A stretch of 64,000 nucleotides of DNA from Alkalicoccus luteus (lineage in GTDB: Bacteria; Bacillota; Bacilli; Bacillales; Salisediminibacteriaceae), in assembly GCA_052061695.1 (NCBI GenBank), contig JBPZEY010000009.1. One strand, 5' to 3'. The translations under genes and the position numbers were made by a program. Of this stretch, positions 1 through 6,682 are shown one piece after another; position 1 is the stretch's first letter; every line of letters begins with the position of its first letter. The notes beneath the pieces were generated by a model. The model was not told the DNA's origin. It ran no database searches and saw nothing but the letters and a program-made list of their open reading frames with translations.

Positions 1-2
1 AT

Positions 3-389
3 ATGACAAAAGCAGCTTTGGACTATCTTGAGCCTGGGAGTTCCATCATCAATTCAGTCTCCATTGTCGCCTATAAGGGAATGCCTGTACTGATGGACTA
101 TGCAGCCACGAAAGGAGCACTTGTTGCACTTACCCGCTCCCTCTCCGAAAACCTTGTTTCGAAAGGGATTCGAGTCAACGGTGTTGCTCCAGGTCCAATC
201 TGGACTCCGCTCATTCCGGCATCTTTCCCGGAAGATAAAGTAGCAGAATTTGGTACAAGCAGTCCGATGGGGCGCCCAGGACATCCGGCAGAGCTGGCTC
301 CAAGCTACATCTATTTAGCTTCAGATGACTCCTCTTATGTATCAGGCCAAGTGTTGCATGTAAACGGAGGCTCCGTCGTAAACGGCTGA
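3..389 (+). CDS. SDR family oxidoreductase, C-terminal part (5' end outside window)
   Basis: This is the C-terminal half of a classical short-chain dehydrogenase/reductase, an NAD(P)-dependent cytoplasmic enzyme; the substrate cannot be read. Visible are the catalytic YAATK (YxxxK) preceded by a Ser in NSVSIV, the RVNGVAPGPIWTPL segment and the C-terminal SGQVLHVNGG motif. The Rossmann glycine motif is missing because the gene begins before the window; the first Met here is internal. The C-terminus resembles the YhdF/YhxC group of Bacillus SDRs. A strong terminator follows immediately. Confidence 0.9.
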   Translation: MTKAALDYLEPGSSIINSVSIVAYKGMPVLMDYAATKGALVALTRSLSENLVSKGIRVNGVAPGPIWTPLIPASFPEDKVAEFGTSSPMGRPGHPAELAPSYIYLASDDSSYVSGQVLHVNGGSVVNG

Positions 390-396
390 TGAATCG

Positions 397-426
397 GCAG
401 ACGGTCTTTGGTCCGTCTGCTTTTTT
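397..426 (+). terminator. Intrinsic terminator of the SDR gene
   Basis: An 8-bp stem GCAGACGG/CCGTCTGC is followed by TTTTTT, eight bases after the SDR stop codon. Confidence 0.85.
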
Positions 427-438
427 AACGACATGCAT

Positions 439-475
439 CAAAAAAAGCGTCGGGAGTTTTATTCGTCCCGGCGCT
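439..475 (-). terminator. Intrinsic terminator of yneR
   Basis: On the minus strand a GCGCCGGGA/TCCCGACGC stem is followed by seven T. It lies just past the yneR stop codon. Confidence 0.8.
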
Positions 476-501
476 TTACATGTGATACGCATAACGGAAA
501 T

Positions 502-810
502 CTAGTCACTCTCGCTGCCTTCATGGTAATTGTAATGAATCTCCTGCTTCTCTTCATCAAATTCAACCGTCAGGTCGTAGCCGTCAAAATACCAGAGATC
601 CTTCTCTTCGACAAAGAACGTAATCCCGTCTTTTTCTTTTTTAACACCTGCAGATTCCGGTGTCTCATGAAGAGCAAAACCTATGGAAAAGCCGCTTTGA
701 ATTGGACTCTCTCCTCCGTACTTTGCGAAGAATTTAATCGTGTCTCCTTCATCTGCTTCCACTTCATTTTTAAACCATTTTAATGCTTCATCTGTTATCT
801 CCAGATTCAT
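502..810 (-). CDS. yneR: HesB/YneR family protein
   Basis: A 102-residue protein of the HesB/IscA-like fold, closest to B. subtilis YneR. It starts MNLEITDEALKWFK, typical of the group, and has the central GESPIQSGFSIGF segment and the DLWYFDGYDL stretch. It has no cysteines, so it cannot act as an IscA/SufA Fe-S scaffold by the usual three-Cys site; function of the YneR branch is not established. Start is ATG with a GGAGGTGCCGCCGC-type upstream sequence. It is followed by its own terminator and sits downstream of the ferredoxin gene on the same strand. Confidence 0.85.
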   Translation of the reverse strand: MNLEITDEALKWFKNEVEADEGDTIKFFAKYGGESPIQSGFSIGFALHETPESAGVKKEKDGITFFVEEKDLWYFDGYDLTVEFDEEKQEIHYNYHEGSESD

Positions 811-825
811 GCGGCGGCACCTCCA

Positions 826-1065
826 TTACCTTCCTTGAAAGAATTCTTCTGCTTTCTTCAAGTATACCTCATCTTTTGGTTCGAGCTCGTGCTCATCAAC
901 AATTGCATCTACCGGGCAGACAACGACACATGCACCACAGTCAATACAAATATCCGGATCAATGTAGTATTGTTCTTTCCCTTCTTCTATACAATCCACC
1001 GGACAAACATCGACGCACTCTCCAGCTTTTTCCCCTTCGCAGGGACTCGTGATGACGAATGCCAT
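826..1065 (-). CDS. fdxA: 7Fe ferredoxin (FdxA-like)
   Basis: A 79-residue low-potential electron carrier. The N-terminus carries CEGEKAGECVDVCPVDC (C-x7-C-x3-C-x3-CP), the pattern of [3Fe-4S][4Fe-4S] ferredoxins, and the second half has CIDCGACVVVCP. The expected cluster split is one 3Fe and one 4Fe centre, as in Thermus and Mycobacterium FdxA. I chose the ATG at 1065 because it is preceded by AGGAGGGAAG; a longer frame upstream has no such site and adds 49 unrelated residues. The protein is very acidic at the C-terminus. It may be cotranscribed with yneR, 15 bases downstream. Confidence 0.9.
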   Translation of the reverse strand: MAFVITSPCEGEKAGECVDVCPVDCIEEGKEQYYIDPDICIDCGACVVVCPVDAIVDEHELEPKDEVYLKKAEEFFQGR

Positions 1066-1210
1066 AAAGCCTTCCCTCCTTCCAAAATCTATTATGATAC
1101 CGTTCCTCTTTTTTATACTCTCAAAACATGGGATCGGATTTACAGTAGCGGCACCCGGGAAGATATGAGAAAATATAGCACAGAAGAATCTGGATCGGAG
1201 AGGGTGCTTC

Positions 1211-1543
1211 ATGAGAATGATGGAAAGCTTGCACGAGGTGGAAGAGATTATTACTGCAGAGCCGCTAACATTTGTTTACCTTTCCCGGGAAAATTGCTCT
1301 GTCTGTCACTCGCTCAAACCGCAGCTTGAGCGCTGGGTTGAGGATGAAGCCGGACTGAGCCCGCTTGCAGTTTCTGTCGATGACATTCCGGAAGCTGCGG
1401 GAAGGTTTGAAGCATTCACTGCTCCCGCCGTCATTCTCTTCGTGAAGGGCAGAGAAAAATGGCGGGCCGCCCGCTTTGTACGGGAAGAGGAAGTTCGCAA
1501 TGTTTTACGGCAGTGGCGCGAAGCTGCAGACGGACATTATTAG
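1211..1543 (+). CDS. Thioredoxin-family protein with CSVC motif
   Basis: A 110-residue cytosolic thioredoxin-fold protein. FVYLSRENCSVCHSLKP holds the CxxC redox pair (CSVC, where thioredoxin has CGPC) and FTAPAVILF contains the cis-proline. This resembles small Bacillus thioredoxin-like proteins (YtpP/YdbP type), probably a disulfide reductase; partner unknown. GGAGAGGG lies upstream of the chosen ATG; a second in-frame ATG two codons later is also possible. It reads divergently from the ferredoxin gene and is followed by a synthase-family gene after 95 bases. Confidence 0.85.
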   Translation: MRMMESLHEVEEIITAEPLTFVYLSRENCSVCHSLKPQLERWVEDEAGLSPLAVSVDDIPEAAGRFEAFTAPAVILFVKGREKWRAARFVREEEVRNVLRQWREAADGHY

Positions 1544-1638
1544 AAATAACGCGTGGAATACGTTATACTGAACTACTGGATGAGCAATTTCGGACAGCAC
1601 CGCACTTGAGGCGGATTGAATATAGAGGAGGAATTAGT

Positions 1639-2463
1639 GTGCAGACGGAAAAGCAGCAGCAAAAAGAAGCGATGAAGATGCTTAAGGATACAAGCCGAAC
1701 ATTTTACATTCCCATTACGCTTCTTCATCCAGAATTGAAAAAGACAGTGGCTTCTGCCTATCTTTGCATGCGGGCAATCGACGAGATCGAAGACAGTGAG
1801 ATTCTTGCCAACCCAGTAAAAGCATCGCTGCTGAAACAAACAGAAGCACTTCTTGAACAAGAGCAGTTTCAAACTGCGGCATACGAAGAGCTGACTGCTC
1901 CTTTTGCTGCTGAACTTCCTGAAGTAGCGCTTCGTCTCGGAGACTGGCTGGATACATGTCCGCCTGACTACGTGCATAAAGTGAAGCAGTTTACAGCTGA
2001 GATGGCTGGAGGAATGGCTTACTGGGCTGAACACAACTGGAACATTCAAACAAAAGAGGATTTGGACGATTATACGTACTACGTCGCTGGCCTTGTCGGC
2101 GTGATGCTGTCGGATATTTGGGAGTGGCACGATGGAACGGTAACGGATCGTGATCTCGCTATCGGTTATGGACGCGGGCTGCAGGCCGTTAACATCCTGC
2201 GTAATGTAGAGGAAGATGCGGAGCGCGGCGTCTCTTTTATCCCTGATGGGTGGACGATCGACGATATGTTCGATTACGCGGAAGGCAATCTCCGTCTTGG
2301 GAGGGAATACATGAACGGTGTTTCCACTAAAACGATTCTGCTCTTCTGCCGCATTCCGCTTGCACTGGCGGAAAAAACGCTTAAAGCACTGAAAGACGGC
2401 CGTGAAAAAATGTCACGTGCTGAAGTCGAAGAAACCGTTGCTCGAATTCAGCGCGACGTATAA
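1639..2463 (+). CDS. Squalene/phytoene synthase family enzyme (YisP-like)
   Basis: A 274-residue all-helical isoprenoid enzyme of the squalene/phytoene synthase family. The first Asp-rich motif is intact (D48-EIE-D52), preceded by the DTSRTFY substrate-loop motif. The second motif reads NILRNVEED, so the first of the usual two Asp residues is Asn189 while Asp193 remains. Related B. subtilis YisP is a farnesyl diphosphate phosphatase, not a condensing enzyme, so the product cannot be assumed to be squalene. Start is GTG at 1639, chosen for GAGGAGG nine bases upstream; the longer frame overlaps the thioredoxin gene. No desaturase or hopene cyclase lies nearby. A hairpin at 2478-2504 ends the gene. 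Confidence 0.85.
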   Translation: MQTEKQQQKEAMKMLKDTSRTFYIPITLLHPELKKTVASAYLCMRAIDEIEDSEILANPVKASLLKQTEALLEQEQFQTAAYEELTAPFAAELPEVALRLGDWLDTCPPDYVHKVKQFTAEMAGGMAYWAEHNWNIQTKEDLDDYTYYVAGLVGVMLSDIWEWHDGTVTDRDLAIGYGRGLQAVNILRNVEEDAERGVSFIPDGWTIDDMFDYAEGNLRLGREYMNGVSTKTILLFCRIPLALAEKTLKALKDGREKMSRAEVEETVARIQRDV

Positions 2464-2477
2464 TGGTCATATATGGG

Positions 2478-2504
2478 CAGGGGCACCTTGAAAGGTGCCC
2501 CTGC
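2478..2504. terminator. Terminator hairpin, left copy flanking repeat element A
   Basis: The 27-base palindromic hairpin (CAGGGGCACC/GGTGCCCCTG around TTGAAA) stands after the synthase gene. An identical 27-base copy stands at 3228-3254, after the RluA gene that reads toward it. Confidence 0.8.
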
Positions 2505-3227
2505 CCAAGCTTTTGATAAAGTCATTTCAGGTGAATGACCTTGCACCTGCCTGCATCTACGGACACTCGCTTTCCGGAGGGAACGGCCTCAGCTAACCGC
2601 TTCCTTCTTCCGTCGGAAGCGCTGGATCTTCGCCTCGTTCTGATCCTCTCGGAGTCGAGTTTCCTCCGATTTAGCAGCTGGCTGTCCGATTGAAACCTTG
2701 GTGATGATCCACACGAGCTTGTTCCATCTAGAGAGAACCTTTCGTTAGGCAGCGCTTCGATGTCGAATCGGGATGAACGTCAACGTATTCACCAAAAAAA
2801 GCCGCAGCGCCCAGCGATTGGAACGTTTTTCTCCATTAAACAAAACCATTTCCCCTTTGTGTCCGGCGTCCCGGTGGAAGCTGCGCAGCCTGAAGATGCC
2901 GTGCCGTTCAGATCTGCGAACGGCATGAAAAGCGCGAGCGGAGCCGGAACATGTCTTGAAGGCTTCTTGTGAGAAGCCTGAGTCCGAGTGAAGCCTCATC
3001 GCCGTTCGAACTTGAACGGCATGAAAAGCGCGAGCGGAGCCGGACTATGTCTTGAAGGCTTCTTATGAGAAGCCTGTGTCCGAGTGAAGCCGCGCCATCC
3101 TTCCCTTCGTACGGGATCATCCTGAGAAATAGCTGAAGGGCAAGCCCACGGCAGGCTCGGTAAACAGAGGGGAAAGTCAATCAATCGAATAAACATGTAA
3201 ACAAATTGACCTTATCAACACTCTGGA
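2505..3227. mobile_element. Repeat element A: MITE-like, terminal inverted repeats, inserted at a terminator
   Basis: This 723-bp non-coding element is also present at 5979-6585 and 45878-46500. Its ends are inverted: the left reads CCAAGCTTTTGATAAAGTCA and the right, reversed, CCAGAGTGTTGATAAGGTCA (15 of 20 match). Exactly outside both ends lies the same 27-bp hairpin, which looks like a long target-site duplication of a terminator shared by the two convergent neighbours. The body is rich in local stems such as AGGCTTCT/AGAAGCCT. Copy A is longer than B mainly because of an internal 96-bp tandem duplication. No transposase is present, so mobility in trans is inferred. Confidence 0.7.
2904..3096. 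repeat. 96-bp tandem duplication inside element A
   Basis: Two near-identical units with a 96-bp period, each containing GAACGGCATGAAAAGCGCGA and the GAAGGCTTCT...AGAAGCC stem. Element B has one unit. Confidence 0.8.
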
Positions 3228-3254
3228 CAGGGGCACCTTGAAAGGTGCCCCTGC
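3228..3254. terminator. Terminator hairpin, right copy flanking element A
   Basis: Identical over 27 bases to 2478-2504. It serves as the terminator of the minus-strand RluA gene, which stops 11 bases away. Confidence 0.8.
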
Positions 3255-3264
3255 TTGTTTGTGT

Positions 3265-3954
3265 TTAATCTAAAAAGGAAAACGCAGCTTGCCCAAACTG
3301 ATTCCACGGATATTCTTTAGGTGGAGAGGACAGCACTTCAAGCGGCTCCCGTTTGACCGGGTGCGTAAGGCCAATACGTGCAGACCAGAGTGCAATTTGT
3401 TCGCCCGGCTTGTTGACAGAAGACCCGTACTTCTGATCACCGTAAAGCGGACAGCCAGTTTCAGCAAATTGAACACGGATCTGATGTGATCTTCCGGTGA
3501 GAAGCTGAATCCGCACGAGCGCCAATCCGTTATGCTGTGCGAGTGTTTCGTAGGTAAGCAGCGCATGCTTTGCGCCTTCTGTCCCCGGCTTTCTGACGTA
3601 CACCTCATTTTTCTGCCGGTCTTTCCACAAATAATGCTCCAGTGTGCCGGCACGTTCAGGCGGGATGCCGCGAACGACAGCCAGATACGTTTTATCCATC
3701 TGCTGCCGTCTGATAAGGTCGGATACGCGAGACGCAGCTTTTGACGTTTTCGCAAACAGGATGGCTCCTCCTACGGGCCGGTCAAGCCGGTGCAGCAGCC
3801 CCAAATAGACGGCGCCCGGCTTCTGATAGCGGACTTTTATATCCTCCTTTACCATATCAAACAGGCTCGTATCCTTAGATTCGTCTCCTTGAACGGGGAT
3901 GTTAACCGGTTTTTCCACGGCAATTAAGTGGTTATCTTCATACAATATGTTCAC
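3265..3954 (-). CDS. RluA family pseudouridine synthase
   Basis: A 229-residue RNA pseudouridine synthase of the RluA class without an S4 domain. HRLDRPVGG holds the catalytic Asp, and LTGRSHQIRVQF plus GCPLYGDQKYG are the other family blocks. It probably modifies a rRNA or tRNA uridine; the target cannot be told. The start ATG overlaps the stop of the upstream MOSC gene by four bases, so the two are translationally coupled. It ends on the duplicated hairpin that flanks repeat element A. Confidence 0.92.
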   Translation of the reverse strand: MNILYEDNHLIAVEKPVNIPVQGDESKDTSLFDMVKEDIKVRYQKPGAVYLGLLHRLDRPVGGAILFAKTSKAASRVSDLIRRQQMDKTYLAVVRGIPPERAGTLEHYLWKDRQKNEVYVRKPGTEGAKHALLTYETLAQHNGLALVRIQLLTGRSHQIRVQFAETGCPLYGDQKYGSSVNKPGEQIALWSARIGLTHPVKREPLEVLSSPPKEYPWNQFGQAAFSFLD

Positions 3955-4607
3955 GTTGACTGATCACCCTCTGCTTTCCTGATTATGGAGCGTAGCTGCT
4001 GCTTCCAAACGTCAGCGAGAGTTGGAAGGGACGCTAGAACTTCCACCGCCTCAAGCCCGCCCTCCTGCTGGTACATAATCCGATTGGCTTCCATCACGGT
4101 CATTGTGCTTTTTTGCCTTTCAAGCAGATTCCACTCGTCACCCTTTTTTACCATTCCTTCTTTGAGGACACGAAAGTACCAGCCGCTCCACCCTGTCTCC
4201 CGGACCTTTACCGGAAAGGAAGTATCACCGTATCGCAAAGCAAGCTTGAAGCACGGCTGACGCGGCTGGGAAAGCTGCACAATCGCTCCTCCGATCTGGT
4301 AAACATCACCGATATGCGCGGTACTCTCGGTCAGCTCACTTACCGTTATATTTTCTCCGAATGCTGCAGGCGGCAGCTTCCGTTGAAGCTTCTGTTCCCA
4401 CCAGCTGTAATGTACGGCGGGATATACACAGACGGCTTTATCTTCTCCACCGTGGTGCCGAAGATCTGCCTGTCCGTCTCCCTCAAATTGCTGGATATGC
4501 AGGTAAATCGGTCCTGCTACCGGTTTCTTCACAATTGCAGTCGTGACCGGCCGCTTTGCCCAATGGTACGTTTCCGGTCGTCCAATACTTAGTTCTGCTA
4601 CATTCAT
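3951..4607 (-). CDS. MOSC domain-containing protein (YiiM/YuaD type)
   Basis: A 218-residue protein with an MOSC domain, the fold that in Moco sulfurases carries sulfur for molybdenum-cofactor-dependent reactions. The early DLRHHGGEDKAVCVYP block and LSQPRQPCFKLALRYG with the conserved Cys are the family signatures, followed by a YiiM-type C-terminal helical segment. YiiM-like proteins help reduce N-hydroxylated compounds in E. coli; a related role is only inferred. GGAGAGCTGGCG stands upstream of the ATG. It is coupled to the RluA gene downstream by ATGA. Confidence 0.88.
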   Translation of the reverse strand: MNVAELSIGRPETYHWAKRPVTTAIVKKPVAGPIYLHIQQFEGDGQADLRHHGGEDKAVCVYPAVHYSWWEQKLQRKLPPAAFGENITVSELTESTAHIGDVYQIGGAIVQLSQPRQPCFKLALRYGDTSFPVKVRETGWSGWYFRVLKEGMVKKGDEWNLLERQKSTMTVMEANRIMYQQEGGLEAVEVLASLPTLADVWKQQLRSIIRKAEGDQST

Positions 4608-4709
4608 CGCCAGCTCTCCTTCCTTTACCTGGGATCTATTTTACTATATTCTTAGGCTGCAGAGAAAAAGGAATCATATCTGCTGGAACTTGATGCCGGG
4701 AGGTCAATA

Positions 4710-4931
4710 ATGGAAGCATATGAGCGAGACGGGTACTTGAAACAGACAGCTCAGTTTATGATGGCAGAAACTGGTCTGTCAGAGCAGGAAGCCTATGCAC
4801 GCATTCGCAAATCCGGCCTCATCGGCAAGCTGCGCTCCGAAAAGCAGCTGCCTGCACATTCACCGAGAGAACAGGCCTCCCTTCTTATCCATTCAAAAGA
4901 GATTACATATAACGATAAAGAGCCGGACTAG
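4710..4931 (+). CDS. Hypothetical small protein (73 aa)
   Basis: I do not recognise this protein. It is 73 residues, soluble, mixed-charge, with a predicted helical first half (KQTAQFMMAETGLSEQEAYA) and a basic middle. A GGGAGG site precedes the ATG at good spacing, and a terminator hairpin overlaps the stop codon, both supporting a real gene. It reads divergently from the MOSC gene and convergently to degV. Confidence 0.7.
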   Translation: MEAYERDGYLKQTAQFMMAETGLSEQEAYARIRKSGLIGKLRSEKQLPAHSPREQASLLIHSKEITYNDKEPD

Positions 4932-4948
4932 GCTAGTCCGGCTCTTTC
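4916..4948. terminator. Bidirectional terminator between the 73-aa gene and degV
   Basis: A 14-bp stem AAAGAGCCGGACTA/TAGTCCGGCTCTTT with only three loop bases; A and T tracts at the two sides allow use on both strands. Confidence 0.85.
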
Positions 4949-4952
4949 CTGC

Positions 4953-5819
4953 TTATGCGTTTCGATCGATTTCGTTGTTCCAAATCAGGGCGAGCGTTCC
5001 TTCACCAGCGTGTACGGCAATAGACGAACTGATCTCCCCGACGGTTACTTTCAAATCAGGAAAAGCATTAATAATGTTTTTGCGAAGCTCTTCTGCCTTT
5101 GGAAGTACATTTCCGTGCATAATTTGCACCTGGCGGATTTTTGCACGGTCCCGTGCTTGTTCAAGCAGCTCCATCATCCGGCGGACAGCCTTCTTTTCAG
5201 AACGAACCTTCTGAAATAAATCAAACTTTCCTTCATTCGTAATACGCAGGATCGGCTTGATTTTCAGGATATTTCCCAGCAGGTAGGAAGCACCGGACAT
5301 GCGGCCTCCTTTGTAAAACTGCTCTAAGCTTCCAAGCAGAATATAGCTTTCTGAATGCGAAGCAAGTGCCTGCAGTTTCTCTCCGATGAACGATGGCTCC
5401 ACGCCCTCTTCCGCAAGGTGCATTCCCTTCTCCATGAGCGTCGTGATCGCGTATGACATCGAAAGTGAATCAACCACTTCCACCGGAAAATCAGCCAAAT
5501 CGCGTCCCTGTACCGAGCTGGAGTACGTTCCGCTCAACTCACTGGAAATATGAATGGCGACTGCCGCGTCATATTTTCCTTTCAGTGACTCATACAGCTC
5601 TGCAAACCTTCCTGGGGAAGGCTGTGACGTTTTAGGCACTTCTTTATTGGTCCGAATTTTTTCGTAAAGCTGATCGGTCGTTAATTGAACCCCATCATCG
5701 TACGTATTTTCCTGAAACGTGATTGACAGAGGCAGGACGTAGACATCCGGATGTGCGGCCATTTCCTCTGTGATATATGCTGTACTGTCAGTCACCCAGG
5801 CAATTCTCTTCTGCGTCAT
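4953..5819 (-). CDS. degV: DegV family fatty-acid-binding protein
   Basis: A 288-residue DegV protein. These bind a fatty acid in the cleft between two domains and, as FakB, present it to the kinase FakA for acyl-phosphate formation. Visible are the N-terminal VTDSTAYI, the TSQPSPGRF motif, ISSELSGTYSS, and GRMSGASYLLGNILKIKPIL. Length fits the family. GCGAGAGGATAGCG precedes the ATG. FakA is not in the window. The 130 bases upstream are AT-rich and run into element B. Confidence 0.92.
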   Translation of the reverse strand: MTQKRIAWVTDSTAYITEEMAAHPDVYVLPLSITFQENTYDDGVQLTTDQLYEKIRTNKEVPKTSQPSPGRFAELYESLKGKYDAAVAIHISSELSGTYSSSVQGRDLADFPVEVVDSLSMSYAITTLMEKGMHLAEEGVEPSFIGEKLQALASHSESYILLGSLEQFYKGGRMSGASYLLGNILKIKPILRITNEGKFDLFQKVRSEKKAVRRMMELLEQARDRAKIRQVQIMHGNVLPKAEELRKNIINAFPDLKVTVGEISSSIAVHAGEGTLALIWNNEIDRNA

Positions 5820-5952
5820 CGCTATCCTCTCGCTTCCTTAAACCGTTTTCACCATTATACACGCTGCCAGAAATTATTACTAGGTTATAAAGGTTGATAA
5901 CAAATATTGGAATATTTTTTACTATAAAGAAGTTCATTGCAGCAAATGCAAA

Positions 5953-5978
5953 AGACTCTCCTTTTTAAAGGAGAGTCC
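5953..5978. terminator. Hairpin, left copy flanking element B (keeps the minus-strand T-run)
   Basis: A 26-base palindrome AGACTCTCCTTT..AAAGGAGAGTCC is repeated at 6586-6611 with one loop mismatch. On the minus strand this copy is followed by CTTTTGC, so it holds the U-run expected for the ppdK terminator. Confidence 0.65.
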
Positions 5979-6585
5979 CAGAGTGTTGATAACGTTATTT
6001 CAGGTGAATGGCCTTGCATCTGCGGACCCTCGCTTTCCGGAGGGAACGGCCTCCGCTAACTGCTTCTTCCTTTCGTCCGCCGAATCTTCGCCTCGTTCTG
6101 ATCCTCTCGGAGTCGAGGTCCTCCGATTTAGCAGCTGGCTGTCCGGTTGAAACCCTGGTGATGATCCACACGAGCTTGTTCCGTCTAGAGAGAACCTTTC
6201 GTTAGGCAGCGCTTCGATGTCGAATCGGGATGAACGTCAACGTACCCACCAAAAAAAGCCGCAGCGTCCAGCGATTGGAACGTTTTTCTCCATTAAACAA
6301 AACCATTTCCCCTTTGTGTCCGGCGTCCCCGTGGAAGCTGCGCAGCCTGAAGATGCCGTGCCGTTCAGATCTGCGAACGGCATGAAAAGCGCGAGCGGAG
6401 CCGGACTATGTCTTGAAGGCTTCTCATGAGAAGCCTGTGTCCGAGTGAAGCCGCGCCATCCTTCCCTTCATACGGGATCATCCTGAGAAATAGCTGAAGG
6501 CAAGCCCACGGCAGGCTCGGTAAACAGAGGGGAAAGTCAATCAATCGAATAAATATGTAAACAAATTGACTTTATCAACAGCCTA
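5979..6585. mobile_element. Repeat element B: MITE-like, inserted in the ppdK terminator
   Basis: A 607-bp element nearly identical to most of element A. Ends are CAGAGTGTTGATAACGTTAT on the left and, reversed, TTAGGCTGTTGATAAAGTCA on the right. It is bracketed by two copies of a 26-bp hairpin. The left copy retains the T-run while the right copy lies next to ppdK, so the insertion appears to have split or duplicated that gene's terminator. It contains one copy of the unit that is doubled in A. No coding capacity that I trust. Confidence 0.7.
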
Positions 6586-6611
6586 AGACTCTCCTTTATA
6601 AAGGAGAGTCC
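6586..6611. terminator. Hairpin, right copy flanking element B (ppdK end)
   Basis: Same palindrome as 5953-5978. On the minus strand it is followed by TTAGGC, not by a T-run, so it may terminate ppdK poorly. Confidence 0.5.
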
Positions 6612-6682
6612 TGGGTCAATCATATTTTATCACTGCTTGCTGCTTTATATCATGCCATTACTCATCAATCAGGGCCCAGCCC

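Noticed and set aside
2760..2972. A 70-codon reading frame shared by elements A (2760-2972) and B (6217-6429)
   Set aside because: Its similarity is explained by the DNA repeat. In copy C the frame is shifted and altered, and no ribosome site precedes it.
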